In this document: positions 1 to 8,393 of the stretch, one piece after another | Layout of the letters: every line of letters begins with the position of its first letter | Position numbering within the stretch: position 1 is the first letter of the stretch | NCBI GenBank assembly: GCA_946558465.1 | Contig: CAMNTM010000008.1 | Coordinates: forward strand, 80,668 to 144,667 | Length of the DNA stretch: 64,000 bases | Source: an uncultured Lachnospiraceae bacterium | GTDB taxonomy: Bacteria > Bacillota > Clostridia > Lachnospirales > Lachnospiraceae | Direction: 5' to 3' | Notes under the pieces: generated by a model | What the model saw: the letters and a program-made list of their open reading frames with translations, nothing else | Told to the model about the DNA's origin: nothing | Database searches by the model: none | Made by a program: the position numbers and the translations under genes

Positions 1-1
1 T

Positions 2-253
2 ATTCCTGCTCTTAAGGTAAGGAAGCCGGAAGGAACCTATCTTGTGTGGGTAGATTTTTCACAGACAAATATTCCGGCAGAGGATATCAAGGAGGAGCTG
101 AAGGAAAAATGCCGGATATTGGTTAATGAGGGAACCTTTTTTGGAGAGGCGGGAAAGGGCTTTGCCAGGTTCAATCTTGCGTGTCCAAGAAGCTATGTGG
201 AGCAGGCGTTTGAAAGATTAGGGGAATATTTTGCGCGGGCGGAACACTTTTAG
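2..253 (+). CDS. PatB/MalY-type PLP aminotransferase (C-S beta-lyase), C-terminal end
   Basis: Only the last 83 codons are present; the gene begins before the window. The reading frame is open from base 2 and ends at TAG 251-253. The visible part (KPEGTYLVWVDF, then NEGTFFGEAG and ARFNLACPR) matches the C-terminal small domain of fold-type I PLP enzymes of the MalY/PatB group, which cleave cystathionine-like C-S bonds or transaminate. The Arg of the ARFNLACPR stretch is the expected substrate-carboxylate contact by family knowledge. The PLP lysine lies outside the window, so catalytic integrity cannot be judged. It is followed after 20 bases by an alcohol dehydrogenase on the same strand, probably in one operon. 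Confidence 0.75.
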   Translation: MPALKVRKPEGTYLVWVDFSQTNIPAEDIKEELKEKCRILVNEGTFFGEAGKGFARFNLACPRSYVEQAFERLGEYFARAEHF

Positions 254-273
254 TATTGAAGGAGGAGATAGTT

Positions 274-1458
274 ATGCAGAGTTTTGAACAATATATGCCT
301 ACGAGAGTGGTATTTGGAAGGGATACGGAAAAGGAATGTGCAAGACTGGTTAAGAAATGCGGCGCTTCCAGAGTTATGCTGGTTTATGGAGGCGGGAGCG
401 TCGTAAAAAGCGGACTTTTAAATACAATTAAAGAATCTCTTGAGGAAGAAGAAATTGCTTATACGGAGTTTGGAGGGGTAAAGCCGAATCCAAGGCTGTC
501 TTTTGCAAGAGAGGGAGTGAAAAGGGCAGTTTCCTTTGACGCGGATATGATTCTGGGTGTGGGCGGCGGAAGTGTAATTGATACAGCGAAAGCAGTGGCC
601 CTGGGGGCCGCCTCGCCGGAGACGGATATATGGGAATTCTGGAACGGAGACGAGAAGATTACAAAGGCACTGCCCGTAGGTGTGGTGCTGACTTTGGCGG
701 CGGCCGGAAGTGAGATGAGCGATGCCGCGGTACTGACGAATGAGGAGACTAAAGTAAAAGCAGGCGCTCACGACGACGTCCTGCGGCCCAGCTTTGCAGT
801 TATGAATCCTAAGCTTGCTTATACACTGCCGAAATATACGCTTGCCTGCGGAATTGTAGATATTCTTATGCATACACTGGAGCGGTATTTCACTCCGGTG
901 AAGGGGAATGAGCTGACAGATGAGATTGCAGAAGGAGTGATGCGCACCATTATCCGAAACGGAAGAGCTGTCTATCAGAATCCGGCAGATTATGATGCTA
1001 TGAGTGAGGTTATGTGGTGCGGAAGTGTGTCGCATAATAATCTTACCGGATTGGGGCGGCCTAAAGATTTTGCGGCTCATAAGCTCGGACATGAGCTCGG
1101 CGGAATGTTTGACGAGGCTCACGGCGCTACTCTTTCGGCTGTCTGGGGAAGCTGGGCGAGGTATGTGTACCGGCTTGATATAGATAGATTTGCAGATTAC
1201 GGGAAAAAAGTATGGGAAATTAATTTAGAGGATAAGGAGGAAGCCGCGCTGGCTTCAATTGAAAGGACGGAAGCGTTCTTTCGTGAGCTTAACATGCCGA
1301 CGTGTATCGGTGAGCTTGGCATCGGCGTACAGCCGGATGAGGTGCTTAAAAAGATGGCGTACAGTGCGACAAAGCAGGATACCGTGAGCGTAGCCTGCTT
1401 CAAGAAGCTGACAGCGCGTGATATGTATGAAATATATAAAGCAGCAAACCACAAATAA
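274..1458 (+). CDS. Iron-containing alcohol dehydrogenase (YqhD/BDH-like)
   Basis: A 394-residue member of the group III metal-dependent alcohol dehydrogenases, which reduce aldehydes to alcohols with NAD(P)H in the cytoplasm. The nucleotide-binding signature GVGGGSVIDTAK is at about residues 95-106. The metal-site region follows with DILMHTLE near 195-202 and HKLGHELGGMFDEAH near 270-284, which holds the conserved histidines. The length fits butanol dehydrogenase/YqhD proteins. I chose the ATG at 274 because AAGGAGGAG lies at 259-267; an in-frame TTG at 256 overlaps that site and is unlikely. The next gene starts inside its 3' end. The substrate cannot be read from sequence. Confidence 0.85.
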   Translation: MQSFEQYMPTRVVFGRDTEKECARLVKKCGASRVMLVYGGGSVVKSGLLNTIKESLEEEEIAYTEFGGVKPNPRLSFAREGVKRAVSFDADMILGVGGGSVIDTAKAVALGAASPETDIWEFWNGDEKITKALPVGVVLTLAAAGSEMSDAAVLTNEETKVKAGAHDDVLRPSFAVMNPKLAYTLPKYTLACGIVDILMHTLERYFTPVKGNELTDEIAEGVMRTIIRNGRAVYQNPADYDAMSEVMWCGSVSHNNLTGLGRPKDFAAHKLGHELGGMFDEAHGATLSAVWGSWARYVYRLDIDRFADYGKKVWEINLEDKEEAALASIERTEAFFRELNMPTCIGELGIGVQPDEVLKKMAYSATKQDTVSVACFKKLTARDMYEIYKAANHK

Positions 1459-2827
1459 TTTGAATATTGACTGGAAAAATTTTTACAGAAATGTATTTGC
1501 TCTTGTCATTCCGATGGCGATCCAGAATCTGATTAACGTAGGTGTTACGGCGACCGATGTGTTCATGCTGGGGCGTGTAGGAGAGAAGGTTCTCTCAGGG
1601 GCTTCCCTTGCCGGGCAGATCCAGTTTATTATGATGCTGATTTTTTTCGGCATTACGGCAGGAGCGACTGTACTTACCGCTCAGTACTGGGGAAAACGGG
1701 ATACCGATACGATTGAAAAGATTCTTGGCATGGGACTGACAGCAGGAATTGTAGTTGCAGCGGTTTTTACGGTGCTTGCATATGTGATGCCGGAAGCTTT
1801 GATGCATATTTTCACCTCAGATGAAGAGGTGATTAAAGAAGGGGCAAAATACCTTCGGATTGTGGGGATGTCCTATGTGTTTACGGCGGTTACGCAGGTA
1901 TATCTTAATATTATGCGCAGTATTGAGCGGGTAGTAGTGGCGACGGTAGTATATTTTGTGTCGCTGATTGTCAATATCTGTATCAATGCAGTGCTGATTT
2001 TCGGACTTTTCGGGGCGCCGAGACTGGAGATTGCCGGCGCGGCTATAGGAACTCTCTGTGCGCGGATTGCAGAGACGGCTCTGGTGCTGTTATATGCAAG
2101 ATTTCAGAACAAGCTGGTAAGCATTCGTCTCACGTATTTAATCCGGATTGATAAAGTGTTATTCTCAGATTACATCCGGTATTCCATGCCGGTTGTGCTG
2201 AATGAGCTTATGTGGGGGCTTGGAGCGTCCTGCAATACAGCCATTATCGGTCATCTGGGAAGTGAGGCAGTAGCGGCAAACTCCGTGGCACAGGTAGCCA
2301 GACAGCTGGCGCAGGTAGTTGTATTCGGGATCTCCAATGCGACGGCAATCTGGCTTGGCAAGACACTGGGTGAACGAAAAAAGGAGCATGCAAAGGCTTA
2401 TGCAAACCGGTTTGTAATACTGTCACTTCTGCTGGGTGCGCTCGGCGGAGGCTTGATCTTGATCGGAGGTCCGATTGTGAGCGGGATGCTGACATTGTCT
2501 GCGAAATCGCAGGAGTATCTGGGCTTTATGTTTTTTGTTATGTCTTATTTTGTTATCGGGCAGGCATTTAATACGACGATGGTGTGCGGAGTATTCCGTT
2601 CAGGAGGAGACACCAGATTCGGGCTTTTCATGGATGTGCTTACGATGTGGGGTGGTTCGATTCTCCTGGGAGCAGTTGCGGCATTTGTATTTCATGCAGG
2701 CGTGCCGGTGGTTTATGCGATATTGATGAGTGATGAGCTGATAAAGGTGCCTATCTGTATCTGGCGGTATAGAAAACAAAAATGGCTGAATGATGTGACA
2801 AGAGAAAAAGCAGAGCTGGAGGGATAA
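1427..2827 (+). CDS. MATE family multidrug/metabolite exporter
   Basis: About 466 residues, almost entirely hydrophobic, with the two-fold repeated MATE architecture of 12 predicted membrane helices. N-terminal VIPMAIQNLINVGVTATDVFMLG is the typical MATE TM1 entry, and the SMPVVLNELMWGLG segment near residue 245 is the matching start of the second half. MATE proteins export cationic or amphipathic compounds using Na+ or H+ gradients. The start at 1427 lies 32 bases inside the preceding dehydrogenase and has no strong ribosome site, so translation is probably coupled; a GTG at 1418 is an alternative. It is followed after 5 bases by an ornithine-cyclodeaminase-like gene. Substrate unknown. Confidence 0.85.
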   Translation: MKYIKQQTTNNLNIDWKNFYRNVFALVIPMAIQNLINVGVTATDVFMLGRVGEKVLSGASLAGQIQFIMMLIFFGITAGATVLTAQYWGKRDTDTIEKILGMGLTAGIVVAAVFTVLAYVMPEALMHIFTSDEEVIKEGAKYLRIVGMSYVFTAVTQVYLNIMRSIERVVVATVVYFVSLIVNICINAVLIFGLFGAPRLEIAGAAIGTLCARIAETALVLLYARFQNKLVSIRLTYLIRIDKVLFSDYIRYSMPVVLNELMWGLGASCNTAIIGHLGSEAVAANSVAQVARQLAQVVVFGISNATAIWLGKTLGERKKEHAKAYANRFVILSLLLGALGGGLILIGGPIVSGMLTLSAKSQEYLGFMFFVMSYFVIGQAFNTTMVCGVFRSGGDTRFGLFMDVLTMWGGSILLGAVAAFVFHAGVPVVYAILMSDELIKVPICIWRYRKQKWLNDVTREKAELEG

Positions 2828-2832
2828 GAGGA

Positions 2833-3783
2833 ATGATTGTTTTAGGAAAGAAAGAGATTGAAGAGCTGGTGGATCTAAATGAAATGATGGATCAGATTGA
2901 GGAGGCCTATAGAATCTTTGGAGCAGGGGCGTACTTTATGCCGCCGAGGCCGACAGTGGAGCATGAGAACAAGACATTAATGTACATGCCCTGCTATACA
3001 AAGGAGATAATCGGGACGAAGATTCTTACGATATTTCCGGAAAATGCGAAGCTTGGTCTGCCGCCCATTGATGGGATTGTACTGCTGAATGATGCCGTAA
3101 CGGGTGCTCCGAGGGCGGTGCTTGACGGACAGAGCGTGACAGCCTACCGGACCGGCGCAGTCGGAGGAGTTGCGGTTCGTCATCTGTCAAGAAAGGACTG
3201 TCATACGGCGGGTATTATAGGAGCGGGGACACAGGGATTTTATCTGGCGCTCTATGCCTGTGCAGCCAGGAAGATCCATACAGTGTATGTCTATAATCAC
3301 GGCAGTCGGGACTTGACAGAATATTTGTCGAGGCTTGAAAAAACTATTGATAACCCTCATACAAAGGTAGTACAATGTAAAACAGTGGAAGAACTGGCAG
3401 GAAACAGTGAAATTATCTGTACTGCCACTCCTTCCGCAGAGCCTGTGCTTCCAAATGATAAGGAGCTTCTTCGCGGGAAATGCATCGTGGCAGTGGGATC
3501 CTATACTCCGCAGATGAGGGAGATCCCGGATGTAATCTGGGATTTGGTTAAGAATGTCTATATTGAGCTTCCCTATGCCTGTGAGGAGAGCGGGGATTTA
3601 AGCCAGCCGTTAGAGGAGGGGCGCATTACCAGAGAGAGAACGATTCTGATGAATGAATTTCTGGCATCGAGGGCTTCCTGTGAAGAATTACCGGAAGAGA
3701 CTACATATTTTAAGTCTGTAGGAATGGGTCTCTTTGATGTATGTGCTGCACAGAAATTATTAGAAAAAGCAAAGGAGAGGTAA
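2833..3783 (+). CDS. Ornithine cyclodeaminase / mu-crystallin family protein
   Basis: 316 residues of the OCD/mu-crystallin family, NAD(P)-dependent enzymes that include ornithine cyclodeaminase, alanine dehydrogenase, and ketimine or pyrroline-2-carboxylate reductases. Visible landmarks are GTKILTIFPENA (conserved Lys63), TAYRTGAVGGVA (Arg106) and the Rossmann glycine motif GIIGAGTQG at about 128-136. The C-terminal KSVGMGLFDVCAAQ is a family signature. GGAGGG at 2819-2824 supports the ATG. Which reaction it performs is not decidable from sequence. With RidA directly downstream and a PLP lyase upstream, imine reduction (ketimine reductase) is as plausible as ornithine cyclisation. Confidence 0.8.
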   Translation: MIVLGKKEIEELVDLNEMMDQIEEAYRIFGAGAYFMPPRPTVEHENKTLMYMPCYTKEIIGTKILTIFPENAKLGLPPIDGIVLLNDAVTGAPRAVLDGQSVTAYRTGAVGGVAVRHLSRKDCHTAGIIGAGTQGFYLALYACAARKIHTVYVYNHGSRDLTEYLSRLEKTIDNPHTKVVQCKTVEELAGNSEIICTATPSAEPVLPNDKELLRGKCIVAVGSYTPQMREIPDVIWDLVKNVYIELPYACEESGDLSQPLEEGRITRERTILMNEFLASRASCEELPEETTYFKSVGMGLFDVCAAQKLLEKAKER

Positions 3784-3790
3784 AAAAATT

Positions 3791-4165
3791 ATGAAAGTAG
3801 TAGCAACAGAGAAGGCACCGAAGGCACTGGGGCCATATTCACAAGGGTATGTACACGGCGGAGTTTTGTATTCTGCAGGACAGCTGGGAATCAATCCGGA
3901 GGTTAATGATATTGACTCCGATACGATTGAGGGGCAGACAGAGCAGGCATGTAAAAACATCGGAGAGGTATTAAGAGAAGCAGGAACAGATTTTGACCAT
4001 GTATTAAAAACTACCTGTTTCCTGTCAGATATGGCGGATTTTGGGGCATTCAATGAAGTTTACGGCAGATACTTCACTTCAAAGCCGGCGAGAAGCTGCT
4101 TTGCAGTAAAAGAGCTTCCCAAAGGAGCTCTCTGCGAAATCGAGGTTGTCGCTGCCGTTGAGTAG
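3791..4165 (+). CDS. ridA: RidA family reactive enamine/imine deaminase
   Basis: A 124-residue RidA/YjgF/YER057c protein. The family hydrolyses 2-aminoacrylate and related enamines released by PLP enzymes to 2-ketoacids and ammonia, working as a trimer. GPYSQG near residue 16 and the closing ARSCFAVKELPKGALCEIE carry the conserved Arg and Glu that bind and activate the substrate. GGAGAGG precedes the ATG. It sits 7 bases after the ornithine-cyclodeaminase-like gene, and a PLP lyase lies upstream, so a role in clearing imines made by this operon is a reasonable inference. Its stop codon lies inside a 19-base direct repeat. Confidence 0.88.
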   Translation: MKVVATEKAPKALGPYSQGYVHGGVLYSAGQLGINPEVNDIDSDTIEGQTEQACKNIGEVLREAGTDFDHVLKTTCFLSDMADFGAFNEVYGRYFTSKPARSCFAVKELPKGALCEIEVVAAVE

Positions 4166-4269
4166 AGCACTTGGCGAGGTATTGTCGAGCCTAGAGCGAA
4201 CCATATCGATGCCCTTGATAAGGTATTAAACGAATCTAGTGCATCGATACGAGTAGAGTACTTGGCGGG
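4160..4269. repeat. Direct-repeat-flanked inverted repeat between ridA and mrp
   Basis: Two 19-base direct repeats, 4160-4178 and 4251-4269, match at 17 of 19 positions (core GAGTAGAG.ACTTGGCG.G). Between them is a perfect 9-base inverted repeat, TATCGATGC at 4204-4212 and GCATCGATA at 4241-4249. The first direct repeat covers the ridA stop codon. There is no run of T after the stem, so it is not a standard terminator. It could be a small dispersed repeat element or an RNA structure separating ridA from mrp. Confidence 0.5.
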
Positions 4270-4301
4270 CAGAGCCTTTGGTATAGAAAGGAGTTGACAG
4301 T

Positions 4302-5132
4302 ATGACAGAGGAAAGGAATGGCTGCAGTCCTTCCGACTGCGCCGGCTGTGCACATGCAGATTCCTGCGGCAGTAAACCTCAGGATTTTAGAAAACCGGCG
4401 AATCCGCATTCGAAAATTAAACATGTATTTGCGGTAGTGAGCGGGAAGGGCGGCGTAGGGAAATCTATGGTGGCTGCATCACTTGCAAGGCTGATGCGTG
4501 AGCACGGCTTTTCGGCAGGCATCATGGATGCGGATATAATAGGGCCTTCGATTCCCAAAATGTACGGAATCCACAGCCAGGCCGTAGGAAGCGAGAAAGG
4601 CATTCTTCCGTGCGAGGCAGAGGACGGGACGAAGATTATGTCTGTCAACCTGCTTCTGGAGAACGAGTCTGATCCGGTTATCTGGAGAGGACCGGTGATT
4701 GCAGGAGTGGTAACGCAGTTCTGGACGGATGTTATCTGGGGAGAGCTGGATTATCTCTTTGTGGATATGCCTCCGGGAACCGGAGATGTACCTCTTACCG
4801 TGTTCCAGTCGCTTCCGGTGGATGGAGTCGTAATTGTGACGTCTCCGCAGGATTTGGTGCAGATGATTGTGAAGAAGGCTTATCATATGGCGCGCCAGAT
4901 GAATATACCGGTAGTCGGAATTGTGGAAAACTACAGCTATCTGGTATGTCCGGACTGCGGGAAAAGGATTTCTGTATTTGGTGAAAGCCGCGTTGATGAG
5001 ACGGCAGAGGAGCTGGGGGTTCCGGTGCTTGGAAAGATGCCTGTAGATACGGCGCTTGCAGAGGCTGTGGAAAAGGAAAGATTTTTTGAGGTCAGCAACG
5101 AGTATCTGGCGGGGGCTGTAAATAAGATATGA
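4302..5132 (+). CDS. Mrp/NBP35-type P-loop ATPase, Fe-S cluster carrier
   Basis: 276 residues of the Mrp/Nbp35/ApbC group of SIMIBI ATPases, which carry and transfer iron-sulfur clusters to apoproteins in the cytoplasm. The deviant Walker A SGKGGVGKS is at 47-55 and DMPPGTGD is the Walker B/switch region. Four N-terminal cysteines (C8, C13, C16, C22) resemble the Nbp35 ferredoxin-like motif. The C-terminal CPDC pair (C216, C219) is the canonical bridging cluster site. GAAAGGAG at 4286-4293 precedes the ATG. Its place just upstream of a glycyl radical enzyme, whose activase would need a 4Fe-4S cluster, is suggestive but unproven. Confidence 0.87.
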   Translation: MTEERNGCSPSDCAGCAHADSCGSKPQDFRKPANPHSKIKHVFAVVSGKGGVGKSMVAASLARLMREHGFSAGIMDADIIGPSIPKMYGIHSQAVGSEKGILPCEAEDGTKIMSVNLLLENESDPVIWRGPVIAGVVTQFWTDVIWGELDYLFVDMPPGTGDVPLTVFQSLPVDGVVIVTSPQDLVQMIVKKAYHMARQMNIPVVGIVENYSYLVCPDCGKRISVFGESRVDETAEELGVPVLGKMPVDTALAEAVEKERFFEVSNEYLAGAVNKI

Positions 5133-5177
5133 CCTTTGTGAGCTTGTAACCAGGAAAACATTAGGAGGATAAATAAG

Positions 5178-7433
5178 GTGACAGAGCGGATTCGTATATT
5201 ATCGGAAAACAGAGCCAGGATGGTGAAGAAAGAAGAGATACCCGTCCTGGACAGGGCTTACCGGCGCGCGCAGGAGGTATATGCAGCTTGTCCGGTGAAG
5301 CTTCAGCGGGCATACGGGTTCGCCTGGACCTTGAAGGAAAAGTCGATTCTGATTCAAAAGGAGGATGTGCTGGCCGGCTTTTTGTACCAGTATTCCTATA
5401 ATGTGAATTTTCCTATGTCTGTAGATGAGAAGTTTGACCCGGCGGGCCGGGCTTCTTTTCATATGGATGTGAGAAGAGAGGTAAGGGAGGCATTCTCCCT
5501 TTTTTCTATACCGCCGCAGTCTGAGGAAGCGACACAGCTTTTGGAGTTTGCAGACGGAGTGGAGAGCCGGCTTTATAAGCACTGGCATTCCGGCCACGTA
5601 CTGGCGGGATACCCGATGCTTTTAAAAAAGGGATTCGGCGGACTGCTGTCTGAGGCAGCCGAAGAAAGAAGAAGCTGCAGGACAGAACAGGAGAGTGTGA
5701 CGTTGGAAGCATTTCAAATTGTGCTGGAGGCATGCATAAGCTATATCGGACGTTATGAGCAGCTTGCCGGAACTCTGGAAGCGGCAGGGGAGACAGAGGA
5801 TGAGAGAGAACGGATGAAAAGGATGCGAAAAGCGCTTGCCTGGATAAAGACGAAGCCGCCGGAAACTTTTTTTCAGGCCCTTCAGCTTGTGTGGCTTGCT
5901 CATGAGATGATGTACTGTGAAAATGTACCCTCGGCCATATCTATCGGACGTCTGGATTACTATCTGTACCCATACTATAAAAAGGATGTGGAACTGGGAC
6001 AACTTACAGAGGAAGAGGCACAGGAGTATGTGGAGGCATTTTTTGTGAAATGCAGCTCACAGAGAAAAGCATATCAAAATCTTACGATCGGAGGCTGTGA
6101 CGCGCAGGGGAAGTGTTCTGTAAATGCTCTTACTTATATGTGTCTGAGAGCTTCTAAGGAGCTTAAATTTGATCAGCCTTCTCTGGTGTTCCGCTGGACA
6201 GACGACATGCCGGAACATGCATGGCGGGAGGTGTTAAGTCTTATCCGGGAAGGAATGGGATTTCCTGCACTTATGTATGATCCGTGCTGTATGAAGGCGA
6301 GAAGGCTCAGCGGGATTTTAGAGGAGGAATGCTTTAATTACAGTCTTCTTGGCTGTGTAGAATTCGCCGCGCAGGGCCAGGAGAACAGCTTAACCGAGCT
6401 GCTTCGGTTAAATCTCCCAAAGATTTTAAATCTGATACTTCACGGGGGAAGAGATGTAAAGAATCATAAAAGCTTTTCCATGAAGTATAAGAGAAATCTA
6501 AGCGAAATAAAAAGCTATGAGGAGCTGTCAGGATGGTATCTTGAGGAGATTGAGCATTTTGTGGATGTCACAATTCGATGTATCCAGAGAATGGAGGAGC
6601 TGTATGAGAAGAAATATCCGCTGCCCTATCTGTCTGTGCTGACTGAGGATTGTATCCGAAAAAGGAAGGACGCGGCAGAGGGAGGGGCCAGATATAACAG
6701 CGCCGGCTATAATCTCTGCGGGATTGCGACGGCAGCAGATTCACTGGCAGCAATCAAAAAGCTGGTATTTGAGAAAAAGCTTCTGACACTTGATGCATAT
6801 GCAGAAATCCTGAAATGTGACTTTGAGGGCGCAGATGCGGTACGGTCTAAGGCGCTGTATCACTGTCCGAAGTTCGGAAATGATCTGGAGGAGCCGGATC
6901 TTATTGCAAAGGAGCTGATTGACTGTGTCCGGAGACGGATAGACAGATACCGTACCCGGCATGGAGGCAGGTATCGTCTGGGACTTTATTCGGTAGAGGA
7001 CCATGCAATTATGGGAGCTTTTACAGGAGCTACGGCAGATGGCAGAAAAAGCGGCGAGGCATTGTCGAATTCTATGGGAGCGGTTCAGGGGATGGACCGG
7101 AAAGGGCCGACAGCGCTTCTGAATGCGGTAAACCGTGTAGAGCTGTGTCATGCTGAAAACGGAATGGTATTAGATATTCGATTTATTCCCTCCTTTTTGG
7201 AGCAGGAGACCGGGCAGCGGGCACTTAAGAAACTGATTCAGACGTATTTTCATCAGGGAGGAATGGAGCTTCAAGTCAGTGTTGTTTCAAGAGAAAAGCT
7301 TCTGGCTGCACAAAAGGAGCCGGAGAAATACCAGAATCTGATTGTAAGAGTATCCGGTTTCAGTGCTTATTTTGTAACCCTTGGCAAAGTGACACAGGAC
7401 GAAATCATACAACGTACAGAATGTGGTCTGTAA
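5178..7433 (+). CDS. Glycyl radical enzyme (pyruvate formate-lyase superfamily), unknown substrate
   Basis: 751 residues with both hallmarks of glycyl radical enzymes. The radical loop RVSGFSAYF places the glycine at G727, 24 residues before the end. The active-site loop reads LLGCVEF, with thiyl cysteine C393 and E395. GCVE occurs in dehydratase or decarboxylase-type members; pyruvate formate-lyase itself has two adjacent cysteines. The usual proline after GCVE is replaced by phenylalanine, which hints at a subgroup of unknown substrate. The start is GTG with AGGAGG at 5163-5168. No radical SAM activating enzyme lies beside it, although these two genes are usually adjacent. It is strictly anaerobic by nature, since the radical is destroyed by oxygen. 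Confidence 0.85.
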   Translation: MTERIRILSENRARMVKKEEIPVLDRAYRRAQEVYAACPVKLQRAYGFAWTLKEKSILIQKEDVLAGFLYQYSYNVNFPMSVDEKFDPAGRASFHMDVRREVREAFSLFSIPPQSEEATQLLEFADGVESRLYKHWHSGHVLAGYPMLLKKGFGGLLSEAAEERRSCRTEQESVTLEAFQIVLEACISYIGRYEQLAGTLEAAGETEDERERMKRMRKALAWIKTKPPETFFQALQLVWLAHEMMYCENVPSAISIGRLDYYLYPYYKKDVELGQLTEEEAQEYVEAFFVKCSSQRKAYQNLTIGGCDAQGKCSVNALTYMCLRASKELKFDQPSLVFRWTDDMPEHAWREVLSLIREGMGFPALMYDPCCMKARRLSGILEEECFNYSLLGCVEFAAQGQENSLTELLRLNLPKILNLILHGGRDVKNHKSFSMKYKRNLSEIKSYEELSGWYLEEIEHFVDVTIRCIQRMEELYEKKYPLPYLSVLTEDCIRKRKDAAEGGARYNSAGYNLCGIATAADSLAAIKKLVFEKKLLTLDAYAEILKCDFEGADAVRSKALYHCPKFGNDLEEPDLIAKELIDCVRRRIDRYRTRHGGRYRLGLYSVEDHAIMGAFTGATADGRKSGEALSNSMGAVQGMDRKGPTALLNAVNRVELCHAENGMVLDIRFIPSFLEQETGQRALKKLIQTYFHQGGMELQVSVVSREKLLAAQKEPEKYQNLIVRVSGFSAYFVTLGKVTQDEIIQRTECGL

Positions 7434-7470
7434 AGCAGCCGGCAGGCAGCTTTACAGGCCGCATGTTTTT
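7425..7470 (+). terminator. Probable intrinsic terminator after the glycyl radical enzyme gene
   Basis: A stem of about 12 pairs joins GGTCTGTAAAGC (7425-7436) to GCTTTACAGGCC (7449-7460) with one wobble pair. Five T residues follow at 7466-7470 after a short gap. It overlaps the stop codon of the upstream gene and separates it from the sugar transport operon. Confidence 0.55.
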
Positions 7471-7633
7471 ATGAAGAGCCGTAAGCCGGGTAAAGGCTGT
7501 AAGTTTTTAATTATAGATAAAATAAATAAACTTATAATAATAATCAATTTTACTTGCGGTTTTTCCAGTGCTAACATGTCATATGTAGGAAATTATATAC
7601 AGCACTAGAATGATATAGTTATGAGGAAGATAT

Positions 7634-8392
7634 ATGGGTGATGAGAAAGCTCCTTTTTTAGAAGTGGAAAATATAAAAAAAGTCTTCGGACATGTCCAGG
7701 CGCTGCGGGGAGTTTCCATGAATGCCTACGAGGGTGAGGTCTTGGCAATCGTGGGGGATAACGGAGCGGGAAAGTCTACGTTGATTAAGATTCTTTCCGG
7801 AGTTGTGCATCCTGACAGCGGGAGTATTCGAATCAGCGGAAAAGAATACCGGGACTTAACGCCTAAGAAGGCGATCGAAGCCGGAGTATCTACAGTATAT
7901 CAGGATCTGGCATTAGGGAATACAATGGATACCGCCTCGAATCTGTTTCTTGGGACAGAGCTTACTAAGGGAGGCTTCCTTAAGAAAAAGCAGATGCAGG
8001 AGGAGGCACGGAGACTGATAGACAGTCTGGATATCCAGATTCCAGATGTAACGGTTCCGGCGGGCGACCTAAGCGGAGGACAGAGACAGGGCATTGCAGT
8101 GGCAAGACTGGTGCATAACGGCGGCCGGCTTCTGATTTTTGATGAGCCTACGGCAGCCATGGGGTTAAATGAATCTAATGCAGTTTTAAAGCTTATAAAA
8201 AAGCTTTCCGGCCAGGGCTATGCAGTAATTATCATCAGTCATAACCTGCCGCATGTATTTCTTATCTCGGACAGAATCTGTGTGATGAGACAGGGACAGG
8301 TGATTCAGGAGCTTAAGACGCAGGAAACCAACATGGACGAGATAGTATCTATGATAACCGGTGCGGTTACAGCGGATATAACGGGAGATTGA
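7634..8392 (+). CDS. CUT2-type sugar ABC transporter ATP-binding protein (single domain)
   Basis: A 252-residue ABC ATPase of the RbsA/FrcA type. It shows Walker A VGDNGAGKST, signature LSGGQRQG, Walker B LLIFDEPTAAMG and an H-loop IISHN. RbsA proteins usually have two fused ATPase domains of about 500 residues; this has one, as in the FrcA branch, so it probably acts as a homodimer. It powers uptake through the permease encoded 1 base downstream. The operon continues with a PfkB kinase, a binding protein and two ADP-ribosylglycohydrolases, which points to a ribose, ribonucleoside or related glycoside as cargo (inference). About 200 non-coding bases precede it. Confidence 0.88.
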   Translation: MGDEKAPFLEVENIKKVFGHVQALRGVSMNAYEGEVLAIVGDNGAGKSTLIKILSGVVHPDSGSIRISGKEYRDLTPKKAIEAGVSTVYQDLALGNTMDTASNLFLGTELTKGGFLKKKQMQEEARRLIDSLDIQIPDVTVPAGDLSGGQRQGIAVARLVHNGGRLLIFDEPTAAMGLNESNAVLKLIKKLSGQGYAVIIISHNLPHVFLISDRICVMRQGQVIQELKTQETNMDEIVSMITGAVTADITGD

Positions 8393-8393
8393 C

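Noticed and set aside
418..1122. Long open frame antisense to the alcohol dehydrogenase
   Set aside because: It mirrors the codon pattern of the real gene, has no ribosome site and its translation shows no protein family features.
4166..4301. Rho-independent terminator between ridA and mrp
   Set aside because: The 9-base stem has a 28-base loop and no T run, so it is reported as a repeat instead.
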